Part shown: one piece after another, positions 42,470-52,303 of the stretch
Layout of the letters: each line of letters opens with the position of its first letter
Numbering within the stretch: the stretch's first letter is position 1
Assembly: GCA_046349355.1 (NCBI GenBank)
Contig: JAXMCM010000025.1
Location: 1 to 64,000 of the forward strand
Source: CALKJU01 sp046349355
Lineage (GTDB): Bacteria; Pseudomonadota; Alphaproteobacteria; Geminicoccales; Geminicoccaceae
DNA: 64,000 bases
Direction of reading: 5' to 3'
Position numbers and translations under genes: made by a program
Notes under the pieces: model-generated
What the model saw: only the letters and a program-made list of their open reading frames with translations
What the model was told of the DNA's origin: nothing
Databases searched by the model: none

Positions 42470-42499
42470 TGATCCATCCACCGGCCTGACGCGTAAAGG
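42470..42499 (+). promoter_or_regulatory. RpoE/ChrR-type ECF sigma promoter 1
   Basis: TGATCC (42470-42475), an 18-bp spacer and TAAAGG (42494-42499). The Rhodobacter sphaeroides RpoE (singlet-oxygen) consensus is TGATCC-N18-TAAGA. It would drive the FAD oxidoreductase/DUF1365/Cfa/MFS genes with an ~100-nt leader. Two further copies occur at 47347 and 51342. Confidence 0.75.
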
Positions 42500-42530
42500 T
42501 TTTCAGCCGGGTGGCGAGAGCTACCGGCGA

Positions 42531-42575
42531 CGACGTCCGCCGGGATCGCCTCCCCCGCAAGCCCGGCGGACGTCG
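42531..42575 (+). other. Strong 5'-leader hairpin before the FAD oxidoreductase gene
   Basis: Perfect 14-bp inverted repeat (42531-42544 with 42562-42575) enclosing a 17-nt loop, located between ECF promoter 1 and the TTG start at 42609. There is no T-run, so it is more like a leader structure than an intrinsic terminator. Confidence 0.6.
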
Positions 42576-42608
42576 GGCCGTCTCACGTCGCGCAGGAAAG
42601 AACCCACG

Positions 42609-43937
42609 TTGCGGATAGCCATCATCGGCGCAGGCGTTTCCGGCCTCGGTGCCGCCTGGGTTCTCGGTCACCGGCACGACGTCACCGTCTTCGAGGCCGA
42701 GGAGCGCCTCGGCGGCCACGCGCACACCGTCAGCGTCGACCATGGCGGCCGGCGGATCGACGTCGACACCGGCTTCATTGTCTACAACGAGCGCAACTAC
42801 CCGCTGCTCACCAGGCTGTTCGCGCATCTCGGCATCGCCACCGAGGCGAGCGACATGTCGTTCTCGGCCAGCATCGGCGACGGTGCGCTGGAGTATGCCG
42901 GCTCGAACCTCGCCACCATGTTCGCCCAGAAGCGCAACCTCGCCCGGCCGGGCTTCCTGCGCATGCTGGCCGACATCGCCCGGTTCAACGCGGCGGCCAA
43001 GCGCTTCGTCGCCGACGGTGGCGACGAGCGCATGCCGCTGGGCGCGTTCCTCGACCGCGGCGGCTACGGCCGCGGCTTTCGCGAGTGGTACCTGCTGCCG
43101 ATGGCGGCGGCGATCTGGTCGGCCCCGGTGGCCACCATGCTCGCCTTCCCGGCGCTGAGCTTCCTGTCGTTCTTCCGCAACCACGGCCTGCTCGAGATCA
43201 ACGACCGGCCGAAGTGGCGCACGGTCAGCGGCGGCTCACAGCGCTACGTCACGCGGCTGGTGACTGACCTCGGCCTGCGCGTCCGCCGCGGCCGGGCGGT
43301 GGCCGACGTCCGCCGCGTCCCTGGCGGCGTCGCGGTGTCGCTGTGGGGCGGCGACCGCTACCTGTTCGACCACGTCGTCCTCGCCTGCCATTCGGACCAG
43401 GCACTCGGCATGCTGGGCGACGCCCGCGACGACGAGCGCCGGGCGCTGTCGGCGATCCCCTACCAGCCGAACCGGGCCATCCTGCACGCCGACCCGGCGC
43501 TGATGCCGCGGCGCCGCTCGGTCTGGTCGAGCTGGAACTACGCGGCCCCGGCGCAGCAGGAGGGCACCACCCGCGTCGCCGTGACCTACTGGATGAACCG
43601 GCTGCAGAACCTCGATCCCGACCGGCCGCTGTTCGTCTCGCTCAACCCGCTTCGCGAGCCCGATCCGACGCTGGTGTTCGGCGAGTGGCGCTACGATCAC
43701 CCGGTGTTCGAGGGCGGCGCGCTCGAGGCGCAGCGCACGCTGCGGGCGATCCAGGGCCGCGATCGCATCTGGTTCGCCGGTGCCTGGATGGGCCACGGCT
43801 TCCACGAGGACGGCCTGCGCTCGGGCTTCGCGGTGGCCGAGGGGCTGGGCGTGCGCCCGCCCTGGGACGAGCCGGTGCGCTCGCTGCCCGGCACCTCGAT
43901 CGGCCTGCCCGAGCGCGCGGCGGCGCATCCGGTGTAG
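42609..43937 (+). CDS. FAD-dependent amine-oxidase-like oxidoreductase
   Basis: A 442-residue flavoprotein. GAGVSGLGAAWVLG (from residue 7) is the FAD dinucleotide loop, with the conserved Glu of FEAEERLGGHAHTV, then DTGFIVYNERNYP and a C-terminal IWFAGAWMGHGFHEDGLRSG. This subgroup is nearly always followed by DUF1365 and Cfa-like genes, as here, and belongs to the photooxidative-stress cluster; it probably oxidises a lipid-linked substrate, which is not known. TTG start with AGGAAAG about 9 bases upstream. Confidence 0.88.
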   Translation: MRIAIIGAGVSGLGAAWVLGHRHDVTVFEAEERLGGHAHTVSVDHGGRRIDVDTGFIVYNERNYPLLTRLFAHLGIATEASDMSFSASIGDGALEYAGSNLATMFAQKRNLARPGFLRMLADIARFNAAAKRFVADGGDERMPLGAFLDRGGYGRGFREWYLLPMAAAIWSAPVATMLAFPALSFLSFFRNHGLLEINDRPKWRTVSGGSQRYVTRLVTDLGLRVRRGRAVADVRRVPGGVAVSLWGGDRYLFDHVVLACHSDQALGMLGDARDDERRALSAIPYQPNRAILHADPALMPRRRSVWSSWNYAAPAQQEGTTRVAVTYWMNRLQNLDPDRPLFVSLNPLREPDPTLVFGEWRYDHPVFEGGALEAQRTLRAIQGRDRIWFAGAWMGHGFHEDGLRSGFAVAEGLGVRPPWDEPVRSLPGTSIGLPERAAAHPV

Positions 43938-43946
43938 GATGCCGGC

Positions 43947-44708
43947 ATGACGACGACGTCCTGCCTCTATGACGGCGAGGTGATGCACCACCGGCTGCGG
44001 CCGGTGCGGCACCGCTTCGTCTACCGCGTCTTCTCGCTCTACCTCGACCTCGCCGAGATCCCGCGGCTGAGCGCCGGGCTGCGCCTGCTGCGCTTCGAGC
44101 GGCCGGGCCTGCTGTCGTTCCGCTCGGCCGACCATGGCGAGCGCGACGGCAGCCCGCTCGAGCCCTGGGTCCGCCGCCAGCTCGCCGCCAACGGCCTCGG
44201 CGACGTCGACGGGCGGATCCGCCTGCTCTGCTTCCCGCGCCTGCTCGGCTACGTCTTCAACCCGCTCAGCATCTATTTCTGCCACGACCGCGCCGGCGCG
44301 CTCCGGGCGATCGTCTACGAGGTCAAGAACACCTTCGGCGACCAGCACTGCTACGTCTTCGCGGTGCGCCCCGAGAGCGGCGCCATGACCCACGCCTGCG
44401 CCAAGGAGATGTACGTCTCGCCGTTCATCGCCATGGACGCGCGCTACCACTTCTCCCTGCGCGAGCCCGGCGAGCGGCTGGCCATCGCCATCCGCGAGAC
44501 GGTGCCCGAGGGGCCGATCCTGCTCGCCACCCAGAGCGGCGTGCGCCAGCCGCTGACCGATCGCCAGCTGCTGCGCGCGCTCGCCGGCAATCTCCTCATG
44601 ACGTTCAAGGTGATTGCTGGCATTCACCTCGAGGCGCTGCGCCTGTGGCTCAAGGGGGCCCCGTACTACCCGCGGGAGAAGCCCGCCGCCACCGGCCGGC
44701 CGGCTTGA
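43947..44708 (+). CDS. DUF1365 family protein
   Basis: A 253-residue protein with the family signature text CLYDGEVMHHRLRPVRHRFVY, LLCFPRLLGYVFNPLSIYFC, KEMYVSPFIAMDARYHF and a C-terminal LMTFKVIAGIHLEALRLWLK. Function unknown; constantly linked to the flavoprotein before it and the Cfa-like enzyme after it, implying a joint lipid modification. ATG 9 bp after the upstream stop. Confidence 0.92.
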   Translation: MTTTSCLYDGEVMHHRLRPVRHRFVYRVFSLYLDLAEIPRLSAGLRLLRFERPGLLSFRSADHGERDGSPLEPWVRRQLAANGLGDVDGRIRLLCFPRLLGYVFNPLSIYFCHDRAGALRAIVYEVKNTFGDQHCYVFAVRPESGAMTHACAKEMYVSPFIAMDARYHFSLREPGERLAIAIRETVPEGPILLATQSGVRQPLTDRQLLRALAGNLLMTFKVIAGIHLEALRLWLKGAPYYPREKPAATGRPA

Positions 44709-44731
44709 GGACGACAGCGGGTTTCCCTGGC

Positions 44732-45967
44732 ATGCAACGTGGCGATCAACGCACCCTCGACGGCGGCGAAGTCCAGGAGGCCCGCCCGGCCCTGCCGGCG
44801 CCCGGGCTCATGGTGGTCGACCGGCTGGCCCGCCGGCTCCGCCGCGGCACCCTCAACCTCCGCCTGCCGGACGGCAGCAGCCGCCGCTACGCCGGCCCGG
44901 AGGCCGGCCCGGCGGCGACGCTGGAGCTGCACAACTGGCGGCTGCCGCGCCGCTACTTCAGCGGCGGCAGCGTCGGCTTCGCCGAGAGCTACATCGACGG
45001 CGACTGGGACAGCCCCGACCTCGCCGGCCTGCTCGAGCTGCTCGACCGCAACAGCGACGCCTGGGGCCAGGGCTACTACGGCAAGGCCCTGACCCGGCTG
45101 GCCGGCCGCGTCGCGCACGCCTTCCGCCGCAACCACCGCCGCGGCAGCGAGCGCAACATCCACGCCCACTACGACCTCGGCAACGACTTCTTCTCGGCCT
45201 GGCTCGACCCGACGATGACCTACTCGTCGGCCCGCTTCACCGGCGGCAACGAGGATCTCGAGACCGCCCAGCGCGAGAAGTACCGCAGCCTCGCCCGGCT
45301 GATCGGCCTGGCACCCGGCCACCGGCTGCTCGAGATCGGCAGCGGCTGGGGCGGCTTCGCCATCACCGCGGCGCAGGAGTTCGGCGCCGAGGTGCACAGC
45401 ATCACGATCTCGAGGGAACAGCACGCCTTCGCCTCGCGCCGCGTCCAGGAGCTGGGCCTCGGCGAGCGCGTGACGATCGACTACCGCGACTACCGCGACG
45501 TCCGCGGTCCCTACGACCGGGTCGCCTCGATCGAGATGTTCGAGGCGGTCGGCGAGGCCTACTGGCCGATCTACTTCGGCAAGCTGCGCGAGGTCCTGCT
45601 GCCGGGCGGCATCGCCGGCCTGCAGATCATCACCATCGCCGACCAGCACTTCGCCAGCTACCGGCGCAGCCCGGACTTCATCCAGCGCTACATCTTCCCC
45701 GGCGGCATGCTGCCGTCGCCGGGCGCCCTGCGCGAGCGGATCGCCGCGGCGGGCCTCGAGCTGCAGGACCAGATCGCCTTCGGCGCCTGCTACGCCCGCA
45801 CCCTGGCGCTGTGGGCGGAGCGCTTCCACGCCGCCTGGGACACGCTCGACCGCAGCAAGTTCGACGCCCGCTTCCGGCGCATCTGGGACTACTACCTCGC
45901 CTATTGCGAGGCCGGGTTCCGCACGGGCTCGACCGACGTCGTCCAGCTCGCCGTCGCCCGCCGCTGA
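44732..45967 (+). CDS. Cyclopropane-fatty-acyl-phospholipid synthase family methyltransferase
   Basis: A 411-residue SAM-dependent enzyme. Landmarks are IHAHYDLGNDFFSAWLDPTM, TYSSARF, the SAM loop LLEIGSGWGGFAI, FEAVGEAYWPIYF and HIWPGG-like YIFPGGMLPS. It would methylate or cyclopropanate unsaturated acyl chains of phospholipids; in the RpoE regulon this class protects membranes against singlet oxygen and can also make furan fatty acids. ATG chosen as nearest upstream start; earlier in-frame starts overlap DUF1365. Confidence 0.9.
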   Translation: MQRGDQRTLDGGEVQEARPALPAPGLMVVDRLARRLRRGTLNLRLPDGSSRRYAGPEAGPAATLELHNWRLPRRYFSGGSVGFAESYIDGDWDSPDLAGLLELLDRNSDAWGQGYYGKALTRLAGRVAHAFRRNHRRGSERNIHAHYDLGNDFFSAWLDPTMTYSSARFTGGNEDLETAQREKYRSLARLIGLAPGHRLLEIGSGWGGFAITAAQEFGAEVHSITISREQHAFASRRVQELGLGERVTIDYRDYRDVRGPYDRVASIEMFEAVGEAYWPIYFGKLREVLLPGGIAGLQIITIADQHFASYRRSPDFIQRYIFPGGMLPSPGALRERIAAAGLELQDQIAFGACYARTLALWAERFHAAWDTLDRSKFDARFRRIWDYYLAYCEAGFRTGSTDVVQLAVARR

Positions 45968-45980
45968 GCCCCGCCGCCGC

Positions 45981-47306
45981 ATGACGCCAGGCCCGGCCGG
46001 GCGTCTCGGCCTCCCGACGCTCGCCGCCTACGGCGCCCTGGCGCTGCCGCTGGCGGCGCTGAACCTGCCGCTCTACGTCTACCTGCCGACCTTCTACGCG
46101 GCGGTGCTCGGCATCCCGCTGGCGACGGTCGGCACCATCCTGCTGGTGGCGCGGCTGCTCGACATGGCGGTCGACCCGGTGCTGGGCGAGCTCGCCGACC
46201 GGCTGCGCACGCCGCTCGGCCAGCGCCGGCCGCTGCTGCTCGCGGCGGCCCCGGTCGTGCTGTTCGCCACCTGGATGCTGTTCGTCCCGGCCCAGGGCGT
46301 CGGTGCCGGCTACCTGCTCGTGTGGAGCATCGTCGCCTACCTGTCCTGGACGGTGATGCTGCTGGCCTACGCCGCCTGGGGTGCGGAGCTGACCGGGGCC
46401 TATCACGAGCGCTCGCGGGTGTCGGGGGCGCGCGAGGCCTGCGTGATCCTGGGCATCGTCACCGCCGCCGCCCTGCCCGCCGTGCTGGGCGTCGAGCCGG
46501 GCAGCGCCACCGCGCTCTCGGCCCTGTTCTGGCTGACCCTCGTGGCGCTGCCGCCGGCACTGCTCCTGCTGCTGGCGCTGGTGCCGGAGCCGCCACCGCC
46601 GCCGCAGCCGCCGCTCGACCTGCGCGCCGGCATCGCCGCCGCCCTGTCGAACCGGCCCTTCGTCCGGCTGCTCGTCGCCTACCTGCTCAACAGCCTCGCC
46701 AACGGCCTGCCGGCGACGCTGTTCCTGCTCTACGTCGAGCACGTGCTGGGGGCGGCGTCGGCCGCCGGCCTGCTGCTGCTGGTCTATTTCGGCGCCGGCA
46801 TGCTGTCGGTGCCGGTCTGGCTGCAGGTCAGCTACCGCTTCGGCAAGAGCCGGACCTGGGCGGTGTCGATGCTGTGGGCCTGCGTGGTCTTCGCCGCCGT
46901 CCTGTTCCTCGGGCAAGGCGATGTCGTGGCCTTCGCCGTCATCTGCGTGCTCTCGGGCTTCAGCCTCGGCGCCGACCTCGCCCTGCCCGCCTCGATGCAG
47001 GCCGACGTCGTCGACCTCGACCGCGTCGCCACCGGGCGGCGCCGCACCGGCCTGTTCTTCGCCGTCTGGGGCATGGCCACCAAGCTCGCCGGGGCGGTGG
47101 CCGTCGGCATCGCCTTTCCGGTGCTGGCGGCCATCGGCTTCACCACCGCGGGCGGCAACGACGGCACGGCGCTGACCGGCCTCGCCCTGCTCTACGGCGG
47201 CCTGCCGGTGGTCCTGAAGCTCGCCGCCGTCGCCCTGGTCTGGCGCTTTCCGCTCGACGAGAGCGCCCAGGCCGAGCTGCAGCGGCGCCTGCAGGCAGCG
47301 TCGTGA
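45981..47306 (+). CDS. MFS transporter, glycoside-pentoside-hexuronide (MelB-like) type
   Basis: A 441-residue twelve-helix transporter. The loop DMAVDPVLGELADRLRTPLGQRRPLLL is characteristic of the MelB/GPH branch. In other alphaproteobacteria this gene sits in the same RpoE-controlled cluster, so a lipid or stress metabolite rather than a sugar could be its cargo. It begins 13 bp after the Cfa-like gene. Confidence 0.88.
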   Translation: MTPGPAGRLGLPTLAAYGALALPLAALNLPLYVYLPTFYAAVLGIPLATVGTILLVARLLDMAVDPVLGELADRLRTPLGQRRPLLLAAAPVVLFATWMLFVPAQGVGAGYLLVWSIVAYLSWTVMLLAYAAWGAELTGAYHERSRVSGAREACVILGIVTAAALPAVLGVEPGSATALSALFWLTLVALPPALLLLLALVPEPPPPPQPPLDLRAGIAAALSNRPFVRLLVAYLLNSLANGLPATLFLLYVEHVLGAASAAGLLLLVYFGAGMLSVPVWLQVSYRFGKSRTWAVSMLWACVVFAAVLFLGQGDVVAFAVICVLSGFSLGADLALPASMQADVVDLDRVATGRRRTGLFFAVWGMATKLAGAVAVGIAFPVLAAIGFTTAGGNDGTALTGLALLYGGLPVVLKLAAVALVWRFPLDESAQAELQRRLQAAS

Positions 47307-47314
47307 AAGGCGCC

Positions 47315-47328
47315 TGACATTTCTGTCA
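47315..47328 (+). promoter_or_regulatory. Inverted repeat upstream of the DUF3833 promoter
   Basis: TGACATTTCTGTCA, a perfect TGACA-N4-TGTCA dyad, ends 18 bp before the -35 element of ECF promoter 2. It may be an extra regulator site; no binder is identified. Confidence 0.35.
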
Positions 47329-47346
47329 ACTTTTCCTGACGCCGAC

Positions 47347-47376
47347 TGATCCAGCGGCGTACGGGCAACGTAAGAG
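47347..47376 (+). promoter_or_regulatory. RpoE/ChrR-type ECF sigma promoter 2
   Basis: TGATCC (47347-47352), exactly 18 bp, TAAGAG (47371-47376): a full match to TGATCC-N18-TAAGA. The ATG of the DUF3833 gene is only 8 bases after the -10, so the transcript is probably leaderless or nearly so. Confidence 0.85.
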
Positions 47377-47384
47377 ACGACACC

Positions 47385-47984
47385 ATGGCCGCACTCGTCC
47401 GTCTGCCGCTCTTCCTGCTGGTGCTCATCCTAGGTGGCTGTTCCGGAATGAAGCTCGAAGACTTCGCGAACACGCAGCCCGTCTTCCGCCCGGAAACCTA
47501 CTTCGCGGGGAAGACGCGGGCCTGGGGATTCTTCCAGGACCGGTTCGGCAACATCCGCCGCGAGTTCACCGTCGACATCGTCGGCACGTTCGACAACGAC
47601 GTGCTGACGCTCGACGAGCAGTTCGTCTACGCCGACGGCGAGCGCGACACCCGCGTCTGGACCATCCGCAAGCTGGACGACAGCCGCTACGAGGGCACCG
47701 CCGACGACGTGGTCGGCACCGCCCAGGGCCGCATCGCCGGCAAGGCCATGAACTGGCAGTACCAGTTCGACCTGCCGGTCGGCTCGACCATGCTGCGGGC
47801 GACCTTCGACGACTGGATGTTCCTCCAGGACGACGAGGTCATGCTCAACCGCACCACCGTCAGCAAGTTCGGCATCAAGCTCGGCGAGGTGGTGATCTTC
47901 TTCCGCAGGCTGCCGGACGAGCAGACCGGCTCAGTCGTGGGCAGCGAGGCGTTTGCGTACCTGTCGCAGCAGGCCGCCGAGTAG
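47385..47984 (+). CDS. DUF3833 family lipoprotein
   Basis: A 199-residue lipoprotein with lipobox LGGC (cysteine near residue 19) followed by SGMKLEDFANTQPVFRPETYF and KTRAWGFFQDRFGNIRREFTV, the standard DUF3833 opening; the rest is a lipocalin-like beta region. Function unknown, envelope-located. Own ECF promoter. Its last 54 bases overlap the 3' end of the opposing NTF2-like gene. Confidence 0.9.
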   Translation: MAALVRLPLFLLVLILGGCSGMKLEDFANTQPVFRPETYFAGKTRAWGFFQDRFGNIRREFTVDIVGTFDNDVLTLDEQFVYADGERDTRVWTIRKLDDSRYEGTADDVVGTAQGRIAGKAMNWQYQFDLPVGSTMLRATFDDWMFLQDDEVMLNRTTVSKFGIKLGEVVIFFRRLPDEQTGSVVGSEAFAYLSQQAAE

Positions 47985-48347
47985 CGGGATCCGCTCGTAG
48001 ACCTGGCCCGCCGCATCCCAGTGGTCGATGTGGCGGGCCACCCTGCCCTCGCCGTCGAGCTCGACCTCGCTCACCCCCTCGATGCGCAGCGGCCGGCCGC
48101 GCAGCTCGAAGGTGAAGTCCCAGCGGATGAAGCTCACCGGCCCGTCGCTGGCGATGCGGACCACGACGAAGCGCGGCTGGCCGAGGTCGCGGAACATGCG
48201 GTCCAGCATGGCGACCACCGCGTCGACGCCGCGGATCTCGTTGAACGGATCGCGGAACACGAGGTCGGAACGGGCGAGGCCGCGGAGGTCGCCGGTCGTC
48301 GCCGGCGACAGCGTCTCCCAGTAGCGCGCGTAGGCCTCGATGCTCAT
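47931..48347 (-). CDS. NTF2/SnoaL-like protein
   Basis: A 138-residue alpha+beta-barrel protein: ARYWETLSPATTGDLRGLAR, LVFRDPFNEIRGVDAVVAML, then strands ending RVARHIDHWDAAGQVYERIP. Members bind or isomerise small hydrophobic ligands or act as partner proteins. ATG overlaps the SDR stop (ATGA). Last gene of the photolyase operon. Confidence 0.85.
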   Translation of the reverse strand: MSIEAYARYWETLSPATTGDLRGLARSDLVFRDPFNEIRGVDAVVAMLDRMFRDLGQPRFVVVRIASDGPVSFIRWDFTFELRGRPLRIEGVSEVELDGEGRVARHIDHWDAAGQVYERIPLLGGLLRQVRKRLAAHD

Positions 48348-49085
48348 TTTCCCGTCCCGCGCCCAACCAGCGCGAAGTAGAGGCGGTAGGGCAGGATCCG
48401 CAGCAGCTTGAGGATCGCCACGAAGCGCCGCGGGAAGGCGATCTCGAAGCCGCTGCCCTTCAGCCCGCGGGCGATGCGGTCGGCGGCGGCGTCCGGCTCC
48501 ATCAGGAACGGCATCGAGAACTCGTTGCGGTCGGTCAGCGGCGTGCGGACGAAGCCCGGATCGATCAGCTGCAGCTTCACCCCGGCGCGGTCGAGGTCGA
48601 ACTTCAGCGACTCGGCCATGTTGATCAGCGCCGCCTTGCTGGCGCCGTAGTAGGCCGCCGTGGGCAGGCCGCGATAGCCGGCGACCGAGGCGACGACGGC
48701 GATCTGGCCGGACCGCCGCCCGATCATCCGCGGCATCAGCACCTCGAGCGCGTTGGCGACGCCGAAGACGTTGAGCTCCATCAGCTCGCGCAGCCCCGCC
48801 ACCGTGAACTCGGCAGCACTGACCGGCTTGTGCGTGCCGGCATTCAGGACGGCAACGGCGATGGCCCCGTGCGCCGCCTCGATGCCGTCGGCGGCGGCGC
48901 GCAGCGCGGCGAGGTCGGTGACGTCGACCGGCCAGGGGACGATCCGCCCGGCCGGCGCCTCGGCCGCCAGCTCCTGCAGCCGGTCGGCCGAGCGGGCGCT
49001 GGCGACGACGGTCGCACCGTCGCGGGCGAGGCGCAGGGCCAGCGACCGGCCGATGCCGGTGCTGGCGCCGATCAGCCAGACCAGC

Positions 49086-49093
<8 letters not shown>
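48344..49093 (-). CDS. Short-chain dehydrogenase/reductase
   Basis: A 249-residue SDR: cofactor loop LIGASTGIGRSLAL, ALVLNAG-type AVLNAG motif, catalytic Ser in AVVASVAGYRG and YxxxK in YYGASKAALI. Substrate unknown. Overlaps the photolyase stop by 8 bp. The same SDR is a fixed member of the RpoE-ChrR set. Confidence 0.9.
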
Positions 49094-50629
<1,536 letters not shown>

Positions 50630-50633
<4 letters not shown>

Positions 50634-51304
50634 GCGCGCTCGGCCGTCGCCGCCGCGGGACCGGTCGCCACCAGCTCGTACTCGATCCGCGAGCCGTCGG
50701 ACGCGGCGAAGGCCAGCTTCGCCCAGCGGTCGCCGGCGTACCAGAGCTCGAGGTCGAGGTCGCCGCTGACGACGAAGCGGTCGGCCTCGGTCATCCGCCC
50801 GGCGGCGACGATGCGGTCGCGGCCGGCGGCCTCGACGCTGGAGCTGAGCAGGCCGCCCTTCTGCGTATCGATCCAGCGGCCGGGCTCGACGAAGCGCCGG
50901 CTCCACCAGGTGGTCGGGGCGGTGCCGAGCGGGGCCTCGACGGTGCCGGCGGCACCGTTCACCGCGATGCGCTCGCCCTCGGCCCTCGCCTCGACGCGGA
51001 AGGGCTCGCCATTGTCGTCGGTCTCGCTGGCGAAGCCGACGAGGCGGTCGCCGCTCCACTGCTCGCGGTTGCGGTGGCGGTAGCTGTAGAGGGTGACGAA
51101 GGCGAGCTTCACCGCGAGGTCGATCTCGATCTCGGTGTCGATGCGGTCGCCGTCGCGGCGCAGCAGGATGCGGTGCCAGCCGATCGGCGAGCCGTTGCGG
51201 GTGGCGCGGAACAGCCAGCCGTCGTCCCAGGCGGCGGCGATGGCCGGACGGGTGCCGGCCACGAGCAGGGCGGAGCCGGCGAGGAGGAACGGGCGACGCT
51301 GCAT
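50630..51304 (-). CDS. DUF6134-like exported protein
   Basis: A 224-residue protein with a signal peptide (RRPFLLAGSALLVAGTRPAI, cleavage near AIAAA) and a beta-rich mature part (DDGWLFRATRNGSPIGWHRI, LYSYRHRNREQWSGDRLV). The pattern fits the DUF6134 family of unknown role. First gene of the photolyase operon, directly behind ECF promoter 3. Confidence 0.75.
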
Positions 51305-51312
51305 GGCCCCCG

Positions 51313-51342
51313 CTCCTACGCAGCCGCCGCCGCTGCGGATCA
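51313..51342 (-). promoter_or_regulatory. RpoE/ChrR-type ECF sigma promoter 3
   Basis: Minus strand TGATCC (51342-51337), exactly 18 bp, TAGGAG (51318-51313), then ATG at 51304. The -35 overlaps the stop of rbsK. TAGGAG could also serve as ribosome site, so it may do double duty or the promoter match may be partly coincidental; the fixed 18-bp spacing with promoters 1 and 2 argues for it being real. Confidence 0.65.
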
Positions 51343-52248
51343 GATCCGCCGGGCGGGCGGAACCTCGGCGAGGCGGGCGTCGATCTGCGCCCGGGTCGGC
51401 TGGCTCGACTGGGCACCCACGGCGAGGCAGGCGAGCGAGGCGGCGACGCAGGCCCGGCGCAGCGCCTCCGGCAGGGCCTGTCCCTCGTCCAGGGCGGCGG
51501 CGAGCACGCCGGTGAAGCAGTCGCCAGCGCCGGTGGTGTCGACCGGCGTGATCTTCAGCGAGCTGGCGCTCCATGCCCCGTCGCGCGACACGGCGACGGC
51601 CCCGGCGGCGCCCAGGGTGACGACGCAGGTCAAGCCGTAGCGGCGGGCGAGGTCGCGGGCGATGGCCACCGGCTCGTCGCTGCTGCTGGCCACCATCTGC
51701 GCCTCGATCTCGTTGACCACGAGCACGTCGAGCGCCGCCAGCACCTCTTCCGGCACGGTCGCCGCCGGGGCGAGGTTGAGGATGGTCCGGGCACCGCGGG
51801 CGCGGCCGCGCCGGAGGATCGCCCAGGTCTGGTCCTCGCGGATCTCGTTCTGGCAGAGCACGGTGACGCCGGGGCCGAGCTGGGCGTCGTCGACCTGCGC
51901 CGCATCGGTGGCGAGGTTGGCACCGCTGGCGACGATGATGGCGTTCTCGCCGCCGGCGTCGACGCCGATCACGGCGATCGCGGTTGGCCGGTCGGTGGTG
52001 GCGAGCTGGGTGGCGTCGACGCCGGCATCGACCAGCAGCTGGCGGACCACCGGCCCGTAGGCATCGCCGCCGACATTGCCGACGAAGCGGACCTGCGCCC
52101 CGGCCTTGGCGGCGGCGGCGGCCTGGTTCGAGCCCTTGCCGCCCGGCGCCATCTCGTAGCCGGGGCAGAGCACGGTCTCGCCGGGCCGCGGCAGCTTGTC
52201 GACCTTGAACAGGAGGTCGGCGTTGATCGAGCCGAGAATCAGCAGCAT
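51340..52248 (-). CDS. rbsK: Ribokinase
   Basis: A 302-residue PfkB kinase. GSINADLLFKVDKLPRPGET, APGGKGSNQAAAAAKAGA (ribose-type first signature) and PVDTTGAGDCFTGVLAAAL (second signature, intact GAGD) make it a standard ribokinase. It is third after an enolase-superfamily dehydratase and a GMC oxidoreductase on the same strand, so its in vivo substrate may be another sugar. Confidence 0.9.
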   Translation of the reverse strand: MLLILGSINADLLFKVDKLPRPGETVLCPGYEMAPGGKGSNQAAAAAKAGAQVRFVGNVGGDAYGPVVRQLLVDAGVDATQLATTDRPTAIAVIGVDAGGENAIIVASGANLATDAAQVDDAQLGPGVTVLCQNEIREDQTWAILRRGRARGARTILNLAPAATVPEEVLAALDVLVVNEIEAQMVASSSDEPVAIARDLARRYGLTCVVTLGAAGAVAVSRDGAWSASSLKITPVDTTGAGDCFTGVLAAALDEGQALPEALRRACVAASLACLAVGAQSSQPTRAQIDARLAEVPPARRI

Positions 52249-52303
52249 GGGACGGGCCTCACCTGACGTCGCCCGCCTGCATAGGGCGGCAGCACCCCGC
52301 CGC

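Noticed and set aside
42511..42618. A 35-codon basic peptide frame in the leader of the FAD oxidoreductase gene
   Set aside because: Overlaps the strong hairpin and the next gene's start, with no convincing ribosome site; probably leader RNA.
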